A stretch of DNA of 64,000 nt from Mycolicibacterium poriferae (GCF_010728325.1 NZ_AP022570.1:1054001-1118000), one strand, 5' to 3'. Positions 45,725-58,986 are shown, counted from the first letter of the stretch. Program-made: numbers and translations. Notes: a model not told the origin generated them from the letters alone.

Positions 45725-47577
45725 TGCGGTGTGCCGGTCTGTGGTGGCGTACCGGCGATGACCTCACCACTGCTGGAGAGCGCGAAGCTTCCTCCCGCCG
45801 TCACGAGTCGAACGCACTCGCGACCCAGCGACGGCGTCGCCAGGGCACCGGGGTCTCCCTTGACGTTGACCGACAGACCCGCGGCACCTGCGCACTGGAT
45901 CAGTGTCCCGTCCCGAAAGGGTGTGAGATCGAGCGTGGCGGGGTGACCCGACGTGAGGCGGCCGTCGACGATGCCGATGGGGGCCTCAGTCCTGGTATCC
46001 TCGTCCGTGGTGATCGCGACGAAAGCGCCACGGATGTCTTCGATGCCGTTGTGCCACTGTAGTTTCGGATAGGCGTCGCGTCCGACGAAGTCGCTGAGCA
46101 CCGGTACCGCCGCAGTCAACACGGCGGGTGGATCGGCGTCCGCGGGTAGCCTCACGTCGAGCCCACCCGCGAACTTCTGCGGTAGCGCGGTGAACCCGGC
46201 ACCGGGGTCCTCACCGAGCACCAGCGCGGATTCGGACGTCAGCTGGATCGGATAGGTCGTGGTCCGCACGGTGCACCCGCCGGTGGTGCGGTCGCGCTGA
46301 ACGGTGACCTTCAGGTCATTGCGTAACCGTTGCGATTCGGGCGGAATGGGCACCTCGACGGTGTCGGTCAGCGCTTCGAGCCGCCGGCTGGCGATCAGCT
46401 CGCCGTTGAGAGAGACATTCAGGATCCAGGTGATGTCTTCGCTGGACGCAGGCAGTCGGAGCCCCACCCGCAGGGCTTTGGGTAGCCGGCCACCGGGAAG
46501 GTCGGCAAGAGAGTACGCGGCAGGCCAGCTGCGGCTCTCGGCGATCTGGGCCTGCGACACGTCCACGCCGAGGTCGGCCAGGCCGACCGTTGCCGCGGGC
46601 GAGGTCGCCGTGACGAGCGCCACCGGGTCGCTGGCCGGGCCATCGCCGGTGACCAGCGCCGAGGACGTCAGGAAATGCGCGACGGCCACGGGTTCGGGTT
46701 TCACGATCGCCAGTGCGGCCCGGTCTCCGAGGCGACCCACCCGGATGCTCGCGTCGAGCGCGTCGTCGTCACCGGCAGTCCAACCCGACCGGTCGGACAG
46801 CGACCTGTCGGGGCCCACCGCCACCCAGCTGCTGAACCCGGATCGATTGTCGCCGATCGGAATTGCGTCCGTATACACGACATCGTGCCCGGCCTGGGTC
46901 AGTGACATACCCAGCAGCGCCGCGGTGGCGAACCACTCCGGTCCGGTCTCGGTGACGATCAGCGTGACCCGGCGGTCGAGAGCGGCGACGGCGTCTCGGA
47001 CGGTATGTACAGGCTCGGCGAGTGCCGCTTCCACGACGGTGGTCGGTTCGAGATGAACCACCATCCCGGCCGCCGGATCGTTGGTGCAGTGCTGCTCGTC
47101 GAGGGCGCCACGAGTGCGCACCTGGACCCGCACCCGACCGTCCTCGGCCGCCTGGCTGGGAATGTCGATCGCGCGGTCGAGCCGGTTGTCACCGCGCGCG
47201 AGCTGCTCCTCGTACACCTGTTTGCCGTCGAAGTACACCATCAAGAACACGGTGCTGTCTTGGGCGACCTGGGTTGATCCGCGCAGCCGCAGCCGCGGGG
47301 CTCGATGACCGGAGTCCACCGGGAGCGGCACGGTGAACACCGTGGAGGTGACGTCGCTGGTCAGCCAGATCCCGTCCTGGTTTCCGAGAGCGGCAAGTGA
47401 TTTGGTGAAATGGCGATCTCCGCTGACGGCGAGCTCGTCCTGGTCGGGGGTCTGGCTGAACCACGAGGGACGCGCGAATACCAGCACGGAAACCATCGCC
47501 AGGGCGATACCGGCGACCCACCAGGCCGACCTGGGTATCCGCCGTGCGTTCCGGTCGGTGTCCTGCGGCCCGCTCAT
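45721..47577 (-). CDS. BcsB-like exported protein of a polysaccharide synthase
   Basis: A 618-residue protein with one N-terminal membrane helix (about 19-36, WVAGIALAMVSVLVFA) and a large exported part. It resembles BcsB, the periplasmic subunit of cellulose synthase. It alternates carbohydrate-binding-like beta domains (e.g. TVFLMVYFDGKQVYEEQL and LNVSLNGELIASRRLEAL, the repeated N-G-x-x-L hairpin) with flavodoxin-like segments. Unlike BcsB it appears to lack the C-terminal membrane anchor. It would guide the glycan leaving the adjacent GT2 synthase. Both junctions overlap by 4 bp, so the three genes form one operon. Confidence 0.78.
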   Translation of the reverse strand: MSGPQDTDRNARRIPRSAWWVAGIALAMVSVLVFARPSWFSQTPDQDELAVSGDRHFTKSLAALGNQDGIWLTSDVTSTVFTVPLPVDSGHRAPRLRLRGSTQVAQDSTVFLMVYFDGKQVYEEQLARGDNRLDRAIDIPSQAAEDGRVRVQVRTRGALDEQHCTNDPAAGMVVHLEPTTVVEAALAEPVHTVRDAVAALDRRVTLIVTETGPEWFATAALLGMSLTQAGHDVVYTDAIPIGDNRSGFSSWVAVGPDRSLSDRSGWTAGDDDALDASIRVGRLGDRAALAIVKPEPVAVAHFLTSSALVTGDGPASDPVALVTATSPAATVGLADLGVDVSQAQIAESRSWPAAYSLADLPGGRLPKALRVGLRLPASSEDITWILNVSLNGELIASRRLEALTDTVEVPIPPESQRLRNDLKVTVQRDRTTGGCTVRTTTYPIQLTSESALVLGEDPGAGFTALPQKFAGGLDVRLPADADPPAVLTAAVPVLSDFVGRDAYPKLQWHNGIEDIRGAFVAITTDEDTRTEAPIGIVDGRLTSGHPATLDLTPFRDGTLIQCAGAAGLSVNVKGDPGALATPSLGRECVRLVTAGGSFALSSSGEVIAGTPPQTGTPQ

Positions 47578-48764
47578 CGTGCGCTCGCCAGCGCCCGGCG
47601 GGCGTCGTTCCAGTAGGACACGCAGGGGATGCGGCTGAGGTCGGCGCGGTCAGCGTACTTCTTCGCGATGTCCAGCGATTCTTCGAGAAGTCCGGTCTCG
47701 AGCAGGATCGGGTCCAGTCCCAGAGCCAGCAGTCGGCTGTTGCGGGCGCTCAGCTCGTTCACGTCGGCCTCGTTGCGTGGGTTGGCGACTTCGGCGATCT
47801 CGGCGCCGGTCACGCGGGAGACCAGATGAGCCAGGTCGCGGACGCAATGCGTTTCGGTGATCTGGTTCATCACGCGCACCCGTCCGGTCACGTCGGCGCC
47901 GGATTCCACGGCAAGGCGCACGCACCGCACGCTGTCTTGGAGGTTGATGAAGGCGCGGGTCTGTCCGCCGGTGCCGTGAACCGTCAACGGCGTTCCGAGG
48001 GCGGCCTGGACGAGGAAGCGGTTGAGCACGGTCCCGAAGTCGCCGTCGTAGTCGAAGCGGTTGATGAGTCGCTCGTCGAGACGAGTCTGGGTGGTCTGGG
48101 TGCCCCAGACGATGCCCTGGTGTAGGTCAGTGATCCGCAGATCGTCATTGCGGGCGTAGAACTCGAAGAGCAGTTGGTCGAGCGACTTGGTCAGGTGGTA
48201 GACGCTGCCGGGTTTGGTCGGGTAGAGGATCTCGCGGGCATGGGTGTCGCCGTTTCTGTCCACGAAACTGACGTCGAAGTAGCCCTCGGGAAGGTCGATG
48301 GGTGCGGTGTCGTACCCGTAGACACCCATGGTGCCGAGATGGACGACGTGGGTGTCGAGTCCGAGTTCGACGAGGGCGGCCAGCAGGTTGTGCGTGGCGT
48401 TGACGTTGTTGTCGACGGTGTAGCGCTTGTGGCTCGGCGATCTCATCGAGTACGGAGCGGCCCGCTGTTCGGCGAAATGCACCACCGCGTCGGGGCGGAC
48501 TCGCGCCAGCAACTCGGTCAGCGCCGCGTAGTCCCCGGCAAGGTCCAGGTCGACGGCGTCGATCGCCCGTCCGGTGAGTCCGCTCCACGCCTTGCGCCGT
48601 TCGTCGAGCGATCGGATGGGTGTCAGAGACTGCACCCCGAGCTCGTTGTCGATCCGGCGGCGCACGAAGTTGTCGACGATCGTGACCTCGTGATCGTGCG
48701 AAGACAGCTCGAGCGCGCTCGGCCAGCCGCAGAACCCGTCGCCGCCGAAGATGATGACCTTCAT
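47574..48764 (-). CDS. UDP-sulfoquinovose synthase-like nucleotide-sugar enzyme (SQD1/SqdB family)
   Basis: A 396-residue extended SDR closely resembling SQD1, which makes UDP-sulfoquinovose from UDP-glucose and sulfite. The Rossmann motif is GGDGFCGWPSALEL (7-20), as in SQD1. The catalytic residues T145 (HLGTMGVYG) and Y189-xxx-K193 (YHLTK) are present. Long SQD1-specific stretches follow: GIVWGTQT, LINRFDYDGDFGTVLNRF, GTPLTVHGTGGQTRAFINLQD and VMNQITE. It is the first gene of an operon with a BcsB-like protein and a GT2 synthase, so its product is probably the sugar donor. A GGGGAG ribosome-binding site lies upstream of ATG 48764. Confidence 0.88.
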   Translation of the reverse strand: MKVIIFGGDGFCGWPSALELSSHDHEVTIVDNFVRRRIDNELGVQSLTPIRSLDERRKAWSGLTGRAIDAVDLDLAGDYAALTELLARVRPDAVVHFAEQRAAPYSMRSPSHKRYTVDNNVNATHNLLAALVELGLDTHVVHLGTMGVYGYDTAPIDLPEGYFDVSFVDRNGDTHAREILYPTKPGSVYHLTKSLDQLLFEFYARNDDLRITDLHQGIVWGTQTTQTRLDERLINRFDYDGDFGTVLNRFLVQAALGTPLTVHGTGGQTRAFINLQDSVRCVRLAVESGADVTGRVRVMNQITETHCVRDLAHLVSRVTGAEIAEVANPRNEADVNELSARNSRLLALGLDPILLETGLLEESLDIAKKYADRADLSRIPCVSYWNDARRALASAR

Positions 48765-49003
48765 ATGTGCGTTCTCCCCGATAGGTGGTTATGAGCCGCG
48801 TCGGCGCGACAGTCGCCTCTTTCCAACACCAACGTGCAGATCTAGCGATTAAATAAGCCTCGCAAAGCAAGCCTCTGAACTGTTGTAATGCTGAGTAGAA
48901 CAGACACAGCAAAGATTCCGCAATTTACTCCTGAGTAAGTAATGGCCTCAGGCCCCAAGACCGAGGGTGGCCCCGCGGAGGCCGATACGGCAGGCTTTGA
49001 CGT
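48765..49003. other. Divergent regulatory region, SQD1-like operon / pta
   Basis: 239 bp without a gene, noticeably AT-richer than its surroundings (about 48840-48940). It holds the SD of the SQD1-like gene (near 48775-48780), a direct repeat AAGCCTC at 48855 and 48869, a perfect inverted repeat TTACTC-CT-GAGTAA at 48925-48938 and GGCC-TCA-GGCC at 48944-48954. The long leader of the operon could carry control elements. Confidence 0.5.
48925..48938. promoter_or_regulatory. Inverted repeat TTACTC-CT-GAGTAA, candidate operator
   Basis: Perfect 6-bp arms with a 2-bp spacer in the AT-rich region between the SQD1-like operon and pta. Which gene it serves is unknown. Confidence 0.4.
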
Positions 49004-51100
49004 GTGCCCGCTGCCCCGAGATCCGCCATCTACGTGGCGTCGCCTGAGGGCGACACCGGAAAATCGACCGTCGCGCTGGGGATCCTGCACCGGCTGACCG
49101 CCACCGCGGCCAAGGTCGGGGTGTTCCGGCCGATCACGCGCATGGGAGAACAGCGCGACTACATCCTGGAGCTGCTGCTCGACCACACCACCGCCGGACT
49201 GCCGTACGAGGAGTGCGTGGGGGTGAGCTATCAGCAGCTGCACGCCGACCCGGACACCGCGATCGCCGACATCGTCGACCGCTTCCATCAGGTGGCCGAC
49301 CAGTGCGACGCCGTCGTCGTGGTGGGCAGCGACTACACCGACATCGCCACCCCGAGCGAGCTGTCCATGAACGCCCGCATCGCCGCCAACCTCGGCATCC
49401 CGGTCGTGCTCACCGTCAAGGGACGTGACCGCACCACCGACCAGATCGTCAAGCTGGTCGAGGTGTGTGTCGACGAGATCGCCGCGCAGCACGCGCACAC
49501 CGCGGCCGTGGTGGTCAACCGCAGCGACCCGCAGCGCATGGCCGAGATCGCCGACGCGCTGCAGCGGCTCGAACCGGCCGGCCTGAAGAATCTGAAGAGC
49601 TACGTGCTGCCCGAGGAGCCGCTGCTGGTGGCGCCGTCGGTCGCCGAGCTGCAGACCTCGGTGGAGGGCAGCCTGCTGCAGGGCGACCCGGAGCTGCTGA
49701 GCCGTGAGGTCCGTGACGTGCTGGTAGCAGGCATGACCGCCGAGCACGTGCTGGAGCGGCTCACCGACGGCGTGGCGGTCATCACCCCCGGGGACCGCTC
49801 CGACGTCGTCCTGGCCGTGCTCAGCGCCCATGCCGCGGAGGGTTTTCCGTCGCTGTCGGGTGTGATCCTCAATGGCGGCCTCGGCCTGCACCCCTCGATC
49901 GCCGCTCTGGTGGGCGGGCTGGGCCTGCGCCTGCCGATCATCGAGACGCGGTTCGGCACCTTCGAGACGGCCGGCCGGGTGGCGTCGACGCGGGGCCGGG
50001 TGACCACCGGATCGCACCGCAAGGTCGACACCGCGCTGACGCTGATGGACACCCATGTCGACACCGCGGACCTGTTGACGCAGTTGGCGATTCCGATACC
50101 GTCGGTGGTCACGCCGCAGATGTTCGCCTATCAGCTGCTCGACCGGGCGCGTGCGGACCGCAAGCACATCGTGCTGCCCGAGGGCGACGACGACCGCATC
50201 CTGCGGGCGGCGGGCAGGCTGCTGCAGCGCAGCGTCGCCGACCTGACCATCCTCGGTGAGGAGGCACAGGTGCGGGCCCGCGCCGCCGAGCTCGGAGTCG
50301 ACCTGTCGGCGGCCGCCGTGCTCGATCCCAAGACCAGCGAGCTGTGTGACCGGTTCGCCGAACAGTACGCAGAACTGCGCAAGCACAAAGGCGTGACGGT
50401 GGAGCAGGCCCGCGAGACCATCCACGACGTCTCGTATTTCGGGACGATGCTGGTCTACAACGACATGGTCGACGGCATGGTCTCCGGTGCCCGGCACACC
50501 ACTGCGCACACGGTGCGGCCGTCCTTCGAGATCATCAAGACGCTGCCCGACGTCTCCACGGTGTCGAGCATCTTCCTGATGTGCCTGGCCGACGAGGTGC
50601 TCGCCTACGGAGACTGCGCGATCGTGCCGGACCCGACCTCCGAGCAGCTCGCCGACATCGCGATCTCGTCGGCGCGCACGGCCGCCCAGTTCGGCATCGA
50701 GCCCCGCGTGGCGATGCTGTCCTATTCCACCGGCACGTCGGGAACCGGCGCCGACGTCGAGAAAGTCAGGAAGGCAACCGAACTGGTGCGAAGCCGCGAA
50801 CCCGAACTGCTCGTCGAGGGGCCCATCCAGTACGACGCCGCGGTCGAGCCCTCGGTGGCGGCGACCAAGATGCCGGACTCCCAGGTGGCCGGCCACGCGA
50901 CCGTGCTGATCTTCCCCGACCTGAACACCGGCAACAACACCTACAAGGCCGTGCAGCGCAGCGCGGGTGCCATCGCCATCGGCCCGGTGCTGCAGGGGCT
51001 CAAGAAGCCGGTCAACGACCTGTCCCGCGGCGCCCTGGTCGAGGACATCGTCTACACCGTCGCGATCACCGCCATCCAGGCCCAGGGGATCCTGCGATGA
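49004..51100 (+). CDS. pta: Phosphate acetyltransferase
   Basis: Pta interconverts acetyl-CoA and acetyl phosphate, partnering AckA in acetate overflow and use. The 698-residue long form has an N-terminal P-loop-like BioD/CobQ domain ([17 protein letters not shown]), a DRTGG regulatory domain (about 215-340) and the C-terminal PTA_PTB catalytic domain (about 370-690) with [30 protein letters not shown] and AVLIFP-like [16 protein letters not shown] 49004 is chosen; length and context match Rv0408. The ackA start overlaps its stop. Confidence 0.96.
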   Translation: MPAAPRSAIYVASPEGDTGKSTVALGILHRLTATAAKVGVFRPITRMGEQRDYILELLLDHTTAGLPYEECVGVSYQQLHADPDTAIADIVDRFHQVADQCDAVVVVGSDYTDIATPSELSMNARIAANLGIPVVLTVKGRDRTTDQIVKLVEVCVDEIAAQHAHTAAVVVNRSDPQRMAEIADALQRLEPAGLKNLKSYVLPEEPLLVAPSVAELQTSVEGSLLQGDPELLSREVRDVLVAGMTAEHVLERLTDGVAVITPGDRSDVVLAVLSAHAAEGFPSLSGVILNGGLGLHPSIAALVGGLGLRLPIIETRFGTFETAGRVASTRGRVTTGSHRKVDTALTLMDTHVDTADLLTQLAIPIPSVVTPQMFAYQLLDRARADRKHIVLPEGDDDRILRAAGRLLQRSVADLTILGEEAQVRARAAELGVDLSAAAVLDPKTSELCDRFAEQYAELRKHKGVTVEQARETIHDVSYFGTMLVYNDMVDGMVSGARHTTAHTVRPSFEIIKTLPDVSTVSSIFLMCLADEVLAYGDCAIVPDPTSEQLADIAISSARTAAQFGIEPRVAMLSYSTGTSGTGADVEKVRKATELVRSREPELLVEGPIQYDAAVEPSVAATKMPDSQVAGHATVLIFPDLNTGNNTYKAVQRSAGAIAIGPVLQGLKKPVNDLSRGALVEDIVYTVAITAIQAQGILR

Positions 51101-52263
51101 CCCGCTCGGTGCTGGTCCTCAACTCCGGCTCGTCGTCGGTGAAGTATGCGGTGCTGGAACCTGATTCGGGTGCTCTGGTGGCCGAGGGCATCGTCGAGCG
51201 TATCGGCGAGGACGTCGAGCAGGGCGGCGTCGCCGATCACGCCGCGGCGATGCAGGTGGTCTTCGACTCGCTGGCCGACGACGGCCACGACCTGGACAGC
51301 CTCGGTCTGGCGGCGGTCGGGCACCGGGTGGTGCACGGCGGCCCCGACCTGTACCAGCCGACCGTCGTCGACGACGCGCTCGTCGCCCGGCTGCGGGAAC
51401 TCGCCCCCCTTGCCCCGCTGCACAATCCGCCGGCCATCCTCGGGATCGAGGTGGCCAGGCGGGCACTGCCCGATCTGCCGCACATCGCGGTGTTCGACAC
51501 CGCGTTCTTCCACGACCTGCCGCCCGCGGCCGCGACGTATGCCATCGACCGGGAGATCGCCGAGCAGTGGCATGTCCGCCGGTACGGCTTCCACGGCACC
51601 TCACACCACTACGTCAGCGAGCAGGCGGCGGCGTTCCTGGGCGTCGGCACGGACACGTTGAGCCAGATCGTGCTGCACCTGGGCAACGGGGCATCGGCGT
51701 CGGCGATCGTCGGGGGCCGGCCGGTGGAGACCTCGATGGGGTTGACCCCGATGGAGGGCCTGGTGATGGGCACCCGTTCCGGCGATGTGGACCCCGGCCT
51801 GATCTTCTACCTGTGGCGCACCGCCGGCATGAGCGTCGAGGACATCGAGACCATGCTCAACCGCAAATCCGGCGTACGCGGGCTGGGCGGCGAGGTCGAC
51901 TTCCGGGTGCTGCACGAGCGCATCGACTCCGGCGACGGCGAGGACAGTGCGGCCGCGCGACTGGCCTACGACGCCTACATCCACCGGTTGCGCAAGTACA
52001 TCGGGGGGTACCTCGCGATCCTCGGCACCGTCGACGTGATCACGTTCACCGCCGGTGTCGGGGAAAACGACGCCGCGGTGCGCCGGGACGCGCTGACCGG
52101 GTTGACCGCATTCGGGATCGAACTCGACGAGCACCTCAACGACAGCCCGAGCCGCGCGGCCCGGCGGATCTCGCCCGAGGGCGCGCCGACGACGGTGCTA
52201 GTGATTCCCACCAACGAGGAGTTGGCGATCGCGCGGGCGTGTGCGCAGGTTATGGACGCTTGA
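51097..52263 (+). CDS. ackA: Acetate kinase
   Basis: AckA converts acetyl phosphate and ADP to acetate and ATP. The 388-residue ASKHA kinase shows [79 protein letters not shown] and FTAGVGEND, all catalytic or nucleotide-binding motifs of the family. ATG 51097 overlaps the pta stop (ATGA), indicating coupled translation. It corresponds to Rv0409. Its last 66 bp overlap the convergent STAS gene. Confidence 0.97.
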   Translation: MTRSVLVLNSGSSSVKYAVLEPDSGALVAEGIVERIGEDVEQGGVADHAAAMQVVFDSLADDGHDLDSLGLAAVGHRVVHGGPDLYQPTVVDDALVARLRELAPLAPLHNPPAILGIEVARRALPDLPHIAVFDTAFFHDLPPAAATYAIDREIAEQWHVRRYGFHGTSHHYVSEQAAAFLGVGTDTLSQIVLHLGNGASASAIVGGRPVETSMGLTPMEGLVMGTRSGDVDPGLIFYLWRTAGMSVEDIETMLNRKSGVRGLGGEVDFRVLHERIDSGDGEDSAAARLAYDAYIHRLRKYIGGYLAILGTVDVITFTAGVGENDAAVRRDALTGLTAFGIELDEHLNDSPSRAARRISPEGAPTTVLVIPTNEELAIARACAQVMDA

Positions 52264-52656
52264 CCGGTCCACGGGCAGTTCCCGGCGCGGATCGCAGACC
52301 CGCAGGAGCCGGTCCACGTGCGGGCCGGGCAGCACCGACCAGTGCACCCCGGCGCGCTCGCAGATGACGTTGAGATGGGTCAGTGCGGCGAAACCGGATG
52401 CGGCGAAGAACTGCACGGTCTGCAGGTCCAGCACCAGTTTCTCGGCTGCGCCGAGACGACGCTCGACGTAGCGGGCCAGTGCGGCGCTGTTGGATGCGTC
52501 GATCTCGCCGTGGATCGTCACCACCACCGTGTCGGGGGGATGCTGGGCCGTGGAGAACGTGGCCCAACGGTGCTCTTCGCGCAACGCGAACGCCCGGGGA
52601 TCGGGGCGGAACACCCGCTGCGTGCCCGGGTCGGCCGATGATTCAAGAAAGGGCAT
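52198..52656 (-). CDS. STAS-domain anti-sigma factor antagonist-like protein
   Basis: A 152-residue protein with a STAS domain (about 40-135): [23 protein letters not shown] and the [15 protein letters not shown] segment, where Ser aligns with the phosphorylatable serine of SpoIIAA-type antagonists. An N-terminal 35-residue extension is not part of the fold. It probably binds an anti-sigma kinase elsewhere in the genome, perhaps in a SigF-type stress circuit. GAGGGAGG upstream of ATG 52656 is a strong ribosome-binding site. Its C terminus is encoded opposite the end of ackA. Confidence 0.85.
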   Translation of the reverse strand: MPFLESSADPGTQRVFRPDPRAFALREEHRWATFSTAQHPPDTVVVTIHGEIDASNSAALARYVERRLGAAEKLVLDLQTVQFFAASGFAALTHLNVICERAGVHWSVLPGPHVDRLLRVCDPRRELPVDRSSVHNLRTRPRDRQLLVGGNH

Positions 52657-52852
52657 GGTGGCCTCCCTCAGTCGGAATCTGTGATTCGCACTGTGGCTGC
52701 CGTCAGGAAACGGGCCCTAGGTTTCTCAAAGCCGATGACGTCACCAGGCCGCTCACGCTACTACGGAATCCGCAGTTTGGGAACTGGCTCTGGGGAACTC
52801 CCAGAAACGGCCTGAACTGCAGGTTTATTGACCACAGCGATGTAATTTCGCG

Positions 52853-52879
52853 GGCCGTCCGCGGTCGCCGGGGACGGCC
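52853..52879 (-). terminator. GC hairpin after pknG
   Basis: GGCCGTCC (52853-52860) and GGACGGCC (52872-52879) are perfect inverted arms with an 11-nt loop, 40 nt downstream of the pknG stop on the minus strand. There is no U-tract. The rest of 52657-52918 shows no gene. Confidence 0.5.
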
Positions 52880-52918
52880 AGGGCGGCCAGCAACTGAATC
52901 CGTGGTTGCTGGGGCGGA

Positions 52919-56199
<3,281 letters not shown>

Positions 56200-56211
56200 C
56201 GTGTAGCCGTT

Positions 56212-57531
56212 CTACCTGTACTCACTGAGTCGCGGCCAAATGCCCAGCGCGACCGAGATCGCCGCCACCACGCTGAGCGCCGCAGCCCCGACCGTCGAGC
56301 CGGACAGCACCCGCCGCGCGTTGACGATGTCGGAGCGCAGCTGGTTGCGGCTCTGCTCGATGCCCTGGCTCAGCGCCTCGTCCAGCTTGTCGAACGCCGG
56401 GGTGGAGTCGTCCTCCCCGGTGCCCAGCGCAACCTGGGTGGCGGCCTGATAGTTGCCGACGGCGATGTAGGCGGTGATCCGGTCGTCGGCGGCGCGCCAG
56501 CGTTCGAGCAGTTGCTGGGCGTCGGCCAGGTCGGCCTTGTCGATCGAGTCCTCGCGGGCCAGGTACTGCGCCAGCTGCTGCTGCATCTGCTCGATGCGCT
56601 GGTAGTAGGACTGCTTGCGCACGTTTTCGTCGCCGCGCCGGATCAGCGACAGCGTCTCGTCGGCGCGGGCCTGCTGGGCGGTGATCGCCAGCGACGTGAT
56701 GGTCTTGAGCGACTCGGCGGCGGTGTCCTTGGCGCTGCGGCTGTCGACCGTGGAGATGATCAGCGCGGTGCCCACCCAGATCAGCATGATCAGCACCGCC
56801 ATGCCGCCGGCGACGAAGCCGATGTTGACCCGTCGCCGGGTGCGTTTGGCCAGCCAGCGGTTGGCGAACACGCCGAACAGCAGCGTGGAGAGCACGATCA
56901 GGATCACCGGCAGCGGGATGCGCGTGGAGGCGGTGGTCTCGGCGTCCACGCGCCCCGAGGTGACCTCGTAGAGCCGCTGGGCGTCGGGCAGGATCTCCTG
57001 CTGCATCATCGACGACGCCTCGGACAGGTAGGACGACCCGACCGGATTACCGGCCCGGTTGTTGGTCCGGGCGGTCTCGACCAGACCGGTGTAGACGGCC
57101 AGCCGGGCGTTGATGCGGCCCAGCAGCTGCACCATCGGTTCGTCGGTGAGCCCGCTGGAGGCCCGGGTGACGGCGACGGCCGCGTCGGTGATGGCCTGCT
57201 CGTAGCGTTGCCGGACCGGTTGCGGTTCGGTGCCGGCGATGAACGCGGTGGCGGCCGCGGCGTCGGCGACCGACAGCGTCGTGTACAGCTGGCCCGCCGC
57301 GAACGACAGCGGTTCGGTGTGGTCGAGGACGGTGGTCAACGCCGCCTGGCGGTTGTTGATCGTCGTCGACGTCGCGAACGCACTGGCCATGACCAGTGCC
57401 GCGAGCACGAACCCGATGGACAGGATCCGCCCGGGGGTGGTCCACAGAAACCACCACCGCGGATGCGAGGGCGTCGTGGGCGACCGCGACGCGAGGGGTT
57501 CGGTCGATGGATGCGCCAACTCCACAGTCAC
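56212..57531 (-). CDS. glnX: Transmembrane signalling protein GlnX
   Basis: A 439-residue membrane protein with four helices (about 36-56, 218-236, 250-272, 413-432). They enclose two extracytoplasmic four-helix-bundle domains rich in Gln/Ala, similar to sensor domains of chemoreceptors. In the GlnX-GlnH-PknG pathway it contacts GlnH outside and signals to PknG inside. GTG 57531 is chosen because it gives 439 residues, the length I recall for Rv0412c; upstream residues are not family-like. It is divergent from mutT3 by 163 bp. Confidence 0.93.
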   Translation of the reverse strand: MTVELAHPSTEPLASRSPTTPSHPRWWFLWTTPGRILSIGFVLAALVMASAFATSTTINNRQAALTTVLDHTEPLSFAAGQLYTTLSVADAAAATAFIAGTEPQPVRQRYEQAITDAAVAVTRASSGLTDEPMVQLLGRINARLAVYTGLVETARTNNRAGNPVGSSYLSEASSMMQQEILPDAQRLYEVTSGRVDAETTASTRIPLPVILIVLSTLLFGVFANRWLAKRTRRRVNIGFVAGGMAVLIMLIWVGTALIISTVDSRSAKDTAAESLKTITSLAITAQQARADETLSLIRRGDENVRKQSYYQRIEQMQQQLAQYLAREDSIDKADLADAQQLLERWRAADDRITAYIAVGNYQAATQVALGTGEDDSTPAFDKLDEALSQGIEQSRNQLRSDIVNARRVLSGSTVGAAALSVVAAISVALGIWPRLSEYR

Positions 57532-57682
57532 GTCTACCCGGACCCCATCTTGAGCTCGATCTTTCCGGCGGTCGTTCCGACTGGCCCCCACTCTATGAAA
57601 GAAGTCTAAGAGTTGATCGGAGGGCGCGGGTGGATTCGCGGCGCCGGCGAGCCCGAGATCACCCAACAGTCGACCGGTTACC

Positions 57683-57688
57683 TATCCT
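57683..57688 (+). promoter_or_regulatory. TATCCT -10 element of mutT3
   Basis: TATCCT is followed by 6 nt and GTG 57695, a leaderless arrangement that sets the mutT3 start. Confidence 0.45.
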
Positions 57689-57694
57689 GAACCC

Positions 57695-58186
57695 GTGCGC
57701 GGCGACGGTGACGGTTGGGTGGTGTCGGCCAGTGGCGCGGCCTACTGGGGCCGCTACGGCGCGGCCGGTCTGCTGCTGCGGGCCCCCGGGCCCGGCGGCG
57801 CCGCCGCGGTGTTGCTGCAGCACCGCGCGCCGTGGAGTCACCAGGGTGGGACGTGGGGGTTGCCGGGCGGCGCCCGCGACAGCCACGAGACCCCGGAGCA
57901 GGCCGCGGTCCGCGAGGCCCATGAGGAAGCCGGGTTGGCGGTCGATCAGCTCACTGTCCGCACGACGGTGGTCACCGCGGAGGTGACCGGGTGGACCTAC
58001 ACGACTGTCATCGCCGACGCCGTCGAGCAGCTCGACACCGTGCCCAACCGGGAGAGCGCCGAGCTGCGCTGGGTGGTCGAGGACGACGTGACCGGCCTGC
58101 CGCTGCACCCGGGGTTCGCTGCCAGTTGGGCGCGGCTGCGCACCGTCGCGGCGGAGATCCCGCTGTTGGTCAATCCGCAGACCTGA
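57695..58186 (+). CDS. mutT3: Nudix hydrolase MutT3
   Basis: A 163-residue Nudix hydrolase. The Nudix box [23 protein letters not shown] matches GX5EX7REUXEEXGU. The family member in this position, Rv0413, is MutT3, which hydrolyses 8-oxo-dGTP and related nucleotides in the sanitised pool. As I recall the H37Rv protein is annotated longer at the N terminus; the start here is set by the TATCCT element. It is convergent with thiE, overlapping by 17 bp. Confidence 0.92.
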   Translation: MRGDGDGWVVSASGAAYWGRYGAAGLLLRAPGPGGAAAVLLQHRAPWSHQGGTWGLPGGARDSHETPEQAAVREAHEEAGLAVDQLTVRTTVVTAEVTGWTYTTVIADAVEQLDTVPNRESAELRWVVEDDVTGLPLHPGFAASWARLRTVAAEIPLLVNPQT

Positions 58187-58850
58187 GCAGGTCCTGCAAC
58201 GCGCGGGCCGCCGCGGCCGGATCGTCGGCGGCGGTGATCGCGCGCACCACCACGACGCGGCGCGCCCCCGCGGCCAGGACCTCGGGCAGTCTCTCGGCGT
58301 CGATGCCGCCGATCGCGAACCACGGCGTGGCGGTGCCGGTGGCGGCCGCGGCGCGGACCAGGTCGAGCCCCGGAGCGGGCCGGCCCGGTTTGGTCGGTGT
58401 CGGCCAGCACGGCCCCACGCAGAAGTAGTCGACATCCTCGGCCAGCGCGGCGCCCAGCTGGTCCGCGTCGTGGGTGGAGCGGCCGATCAGCGTGTCGCCG
58501 ACGATGTCGCGGGCGGCAGGCAGCGGTAGATCGTCCTGGCCCAGGTGCAGGACGTCGGCGCCCGCGGCGCGGGCGATGTCGGCCCGGTCGTTGACCGCGA
58601 GCAGGGCCCCGTGCCGGCGCGCGGCCTCGGCCAGGATGTCCAGGGCCGCCAACTCCTGACGGGCCTCCAGCGGGCCGAAGCGCTGTTCGCCCGCCGAACC
58701 CTTGTCCCGCAGCTGGATGATGTCGACGCCGCCGGCCAGGGCGGCGTCGGCGAACTGGGCCAGGTCGCCGCGTTCGCGGCGGGCGTCGGTGCACAGATAC
58801 AGCGACGCCGTCCCCAGTCGGGTGGCCGAGGGGCTCGGGGCTTCACGCAC
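58170..58850 (-). CDS. thiE: Thiamine-phosphate synthase
   Basis: ThiE couples the pyrimidine and thiazole phosphates to thiamine monophosphate. The 226-residue TIM-barrel enzyme has [27 protein letters not shown] (diphosphate contact), [27 protein letters not shown] and the [14 protein letters not shown] and WFAIGGI loops, all conserved. GTG 58850 gives a length like Rv0414c. It is divergent from the riboswitch-controlled thiOSG genes and has no THI element of its own visible. Confidence 0.96.
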   Translation of the reverse strand: MREAPSPSATRLGTASLYLCTDARRERGDLAQFADAALAGGVDIIQLRDKGSAGEQRFGPLEARQELAALDILAEAARRHGALLAVNDRADIARAAGADVLHLGQDDLPLPAARDIVGDTLIGRSTHDADQLGAALAEDVDYFCVGPCWPTPTKPGRPAPGLDLVRAAAATGTATPWFAIGGIDAERLPEVLAAGARRVVVVRAITAADDPAAAARALQDLLRSAD

Positions 58851-58892
58851 ACATCGAACGCTAGTGCCGCCGGCACGTAGGCTGGTAACCGA

Positions 58893-58981
58893 CCACACGG
58901 GAGTCCCGGGCCACGGGGGCTGAGAGTGAGCGCGCCGCTCGTACCGTCACACCTGATCCGGGTCATGCCGGCGAAGGGAGA
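58893..58981 (+). ncRNA. TPP riboswitch (THI element) upstream of thiO
   Basis: The conserved THI sequences are plain: GGGCTGAGAGTGAGC near 58916-58930 and ACCTGATCCGGGTCATGCC near 58952-58970, ending GGCGAAGGGA. The closing P1 segment includes CACGGGAG near 58895. The 3' end carries the AGGGA ribosome-binding site of thiO, so TPP binding is expected to block translation. A TAGGCT -10 at 58878-58883 fits the start of this leader. Confidence 0.95.
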
Positions 58982-58986
58982 TCACC

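Noticed and set aside
43829..48764. Cellulose synthase operon
   Set aside because: BcsC, BcsZ and PilZ parts are absent and an SQD1-like enzyme leads the operon, so calling it cellulose synthesis would overstate the evidence.
52657..52918. SigF-type promoter upstream of the STAS gene
   Set aside because: I looked for GTTT-N15-17-GGGTA on the minus strand and found no convincing pair.
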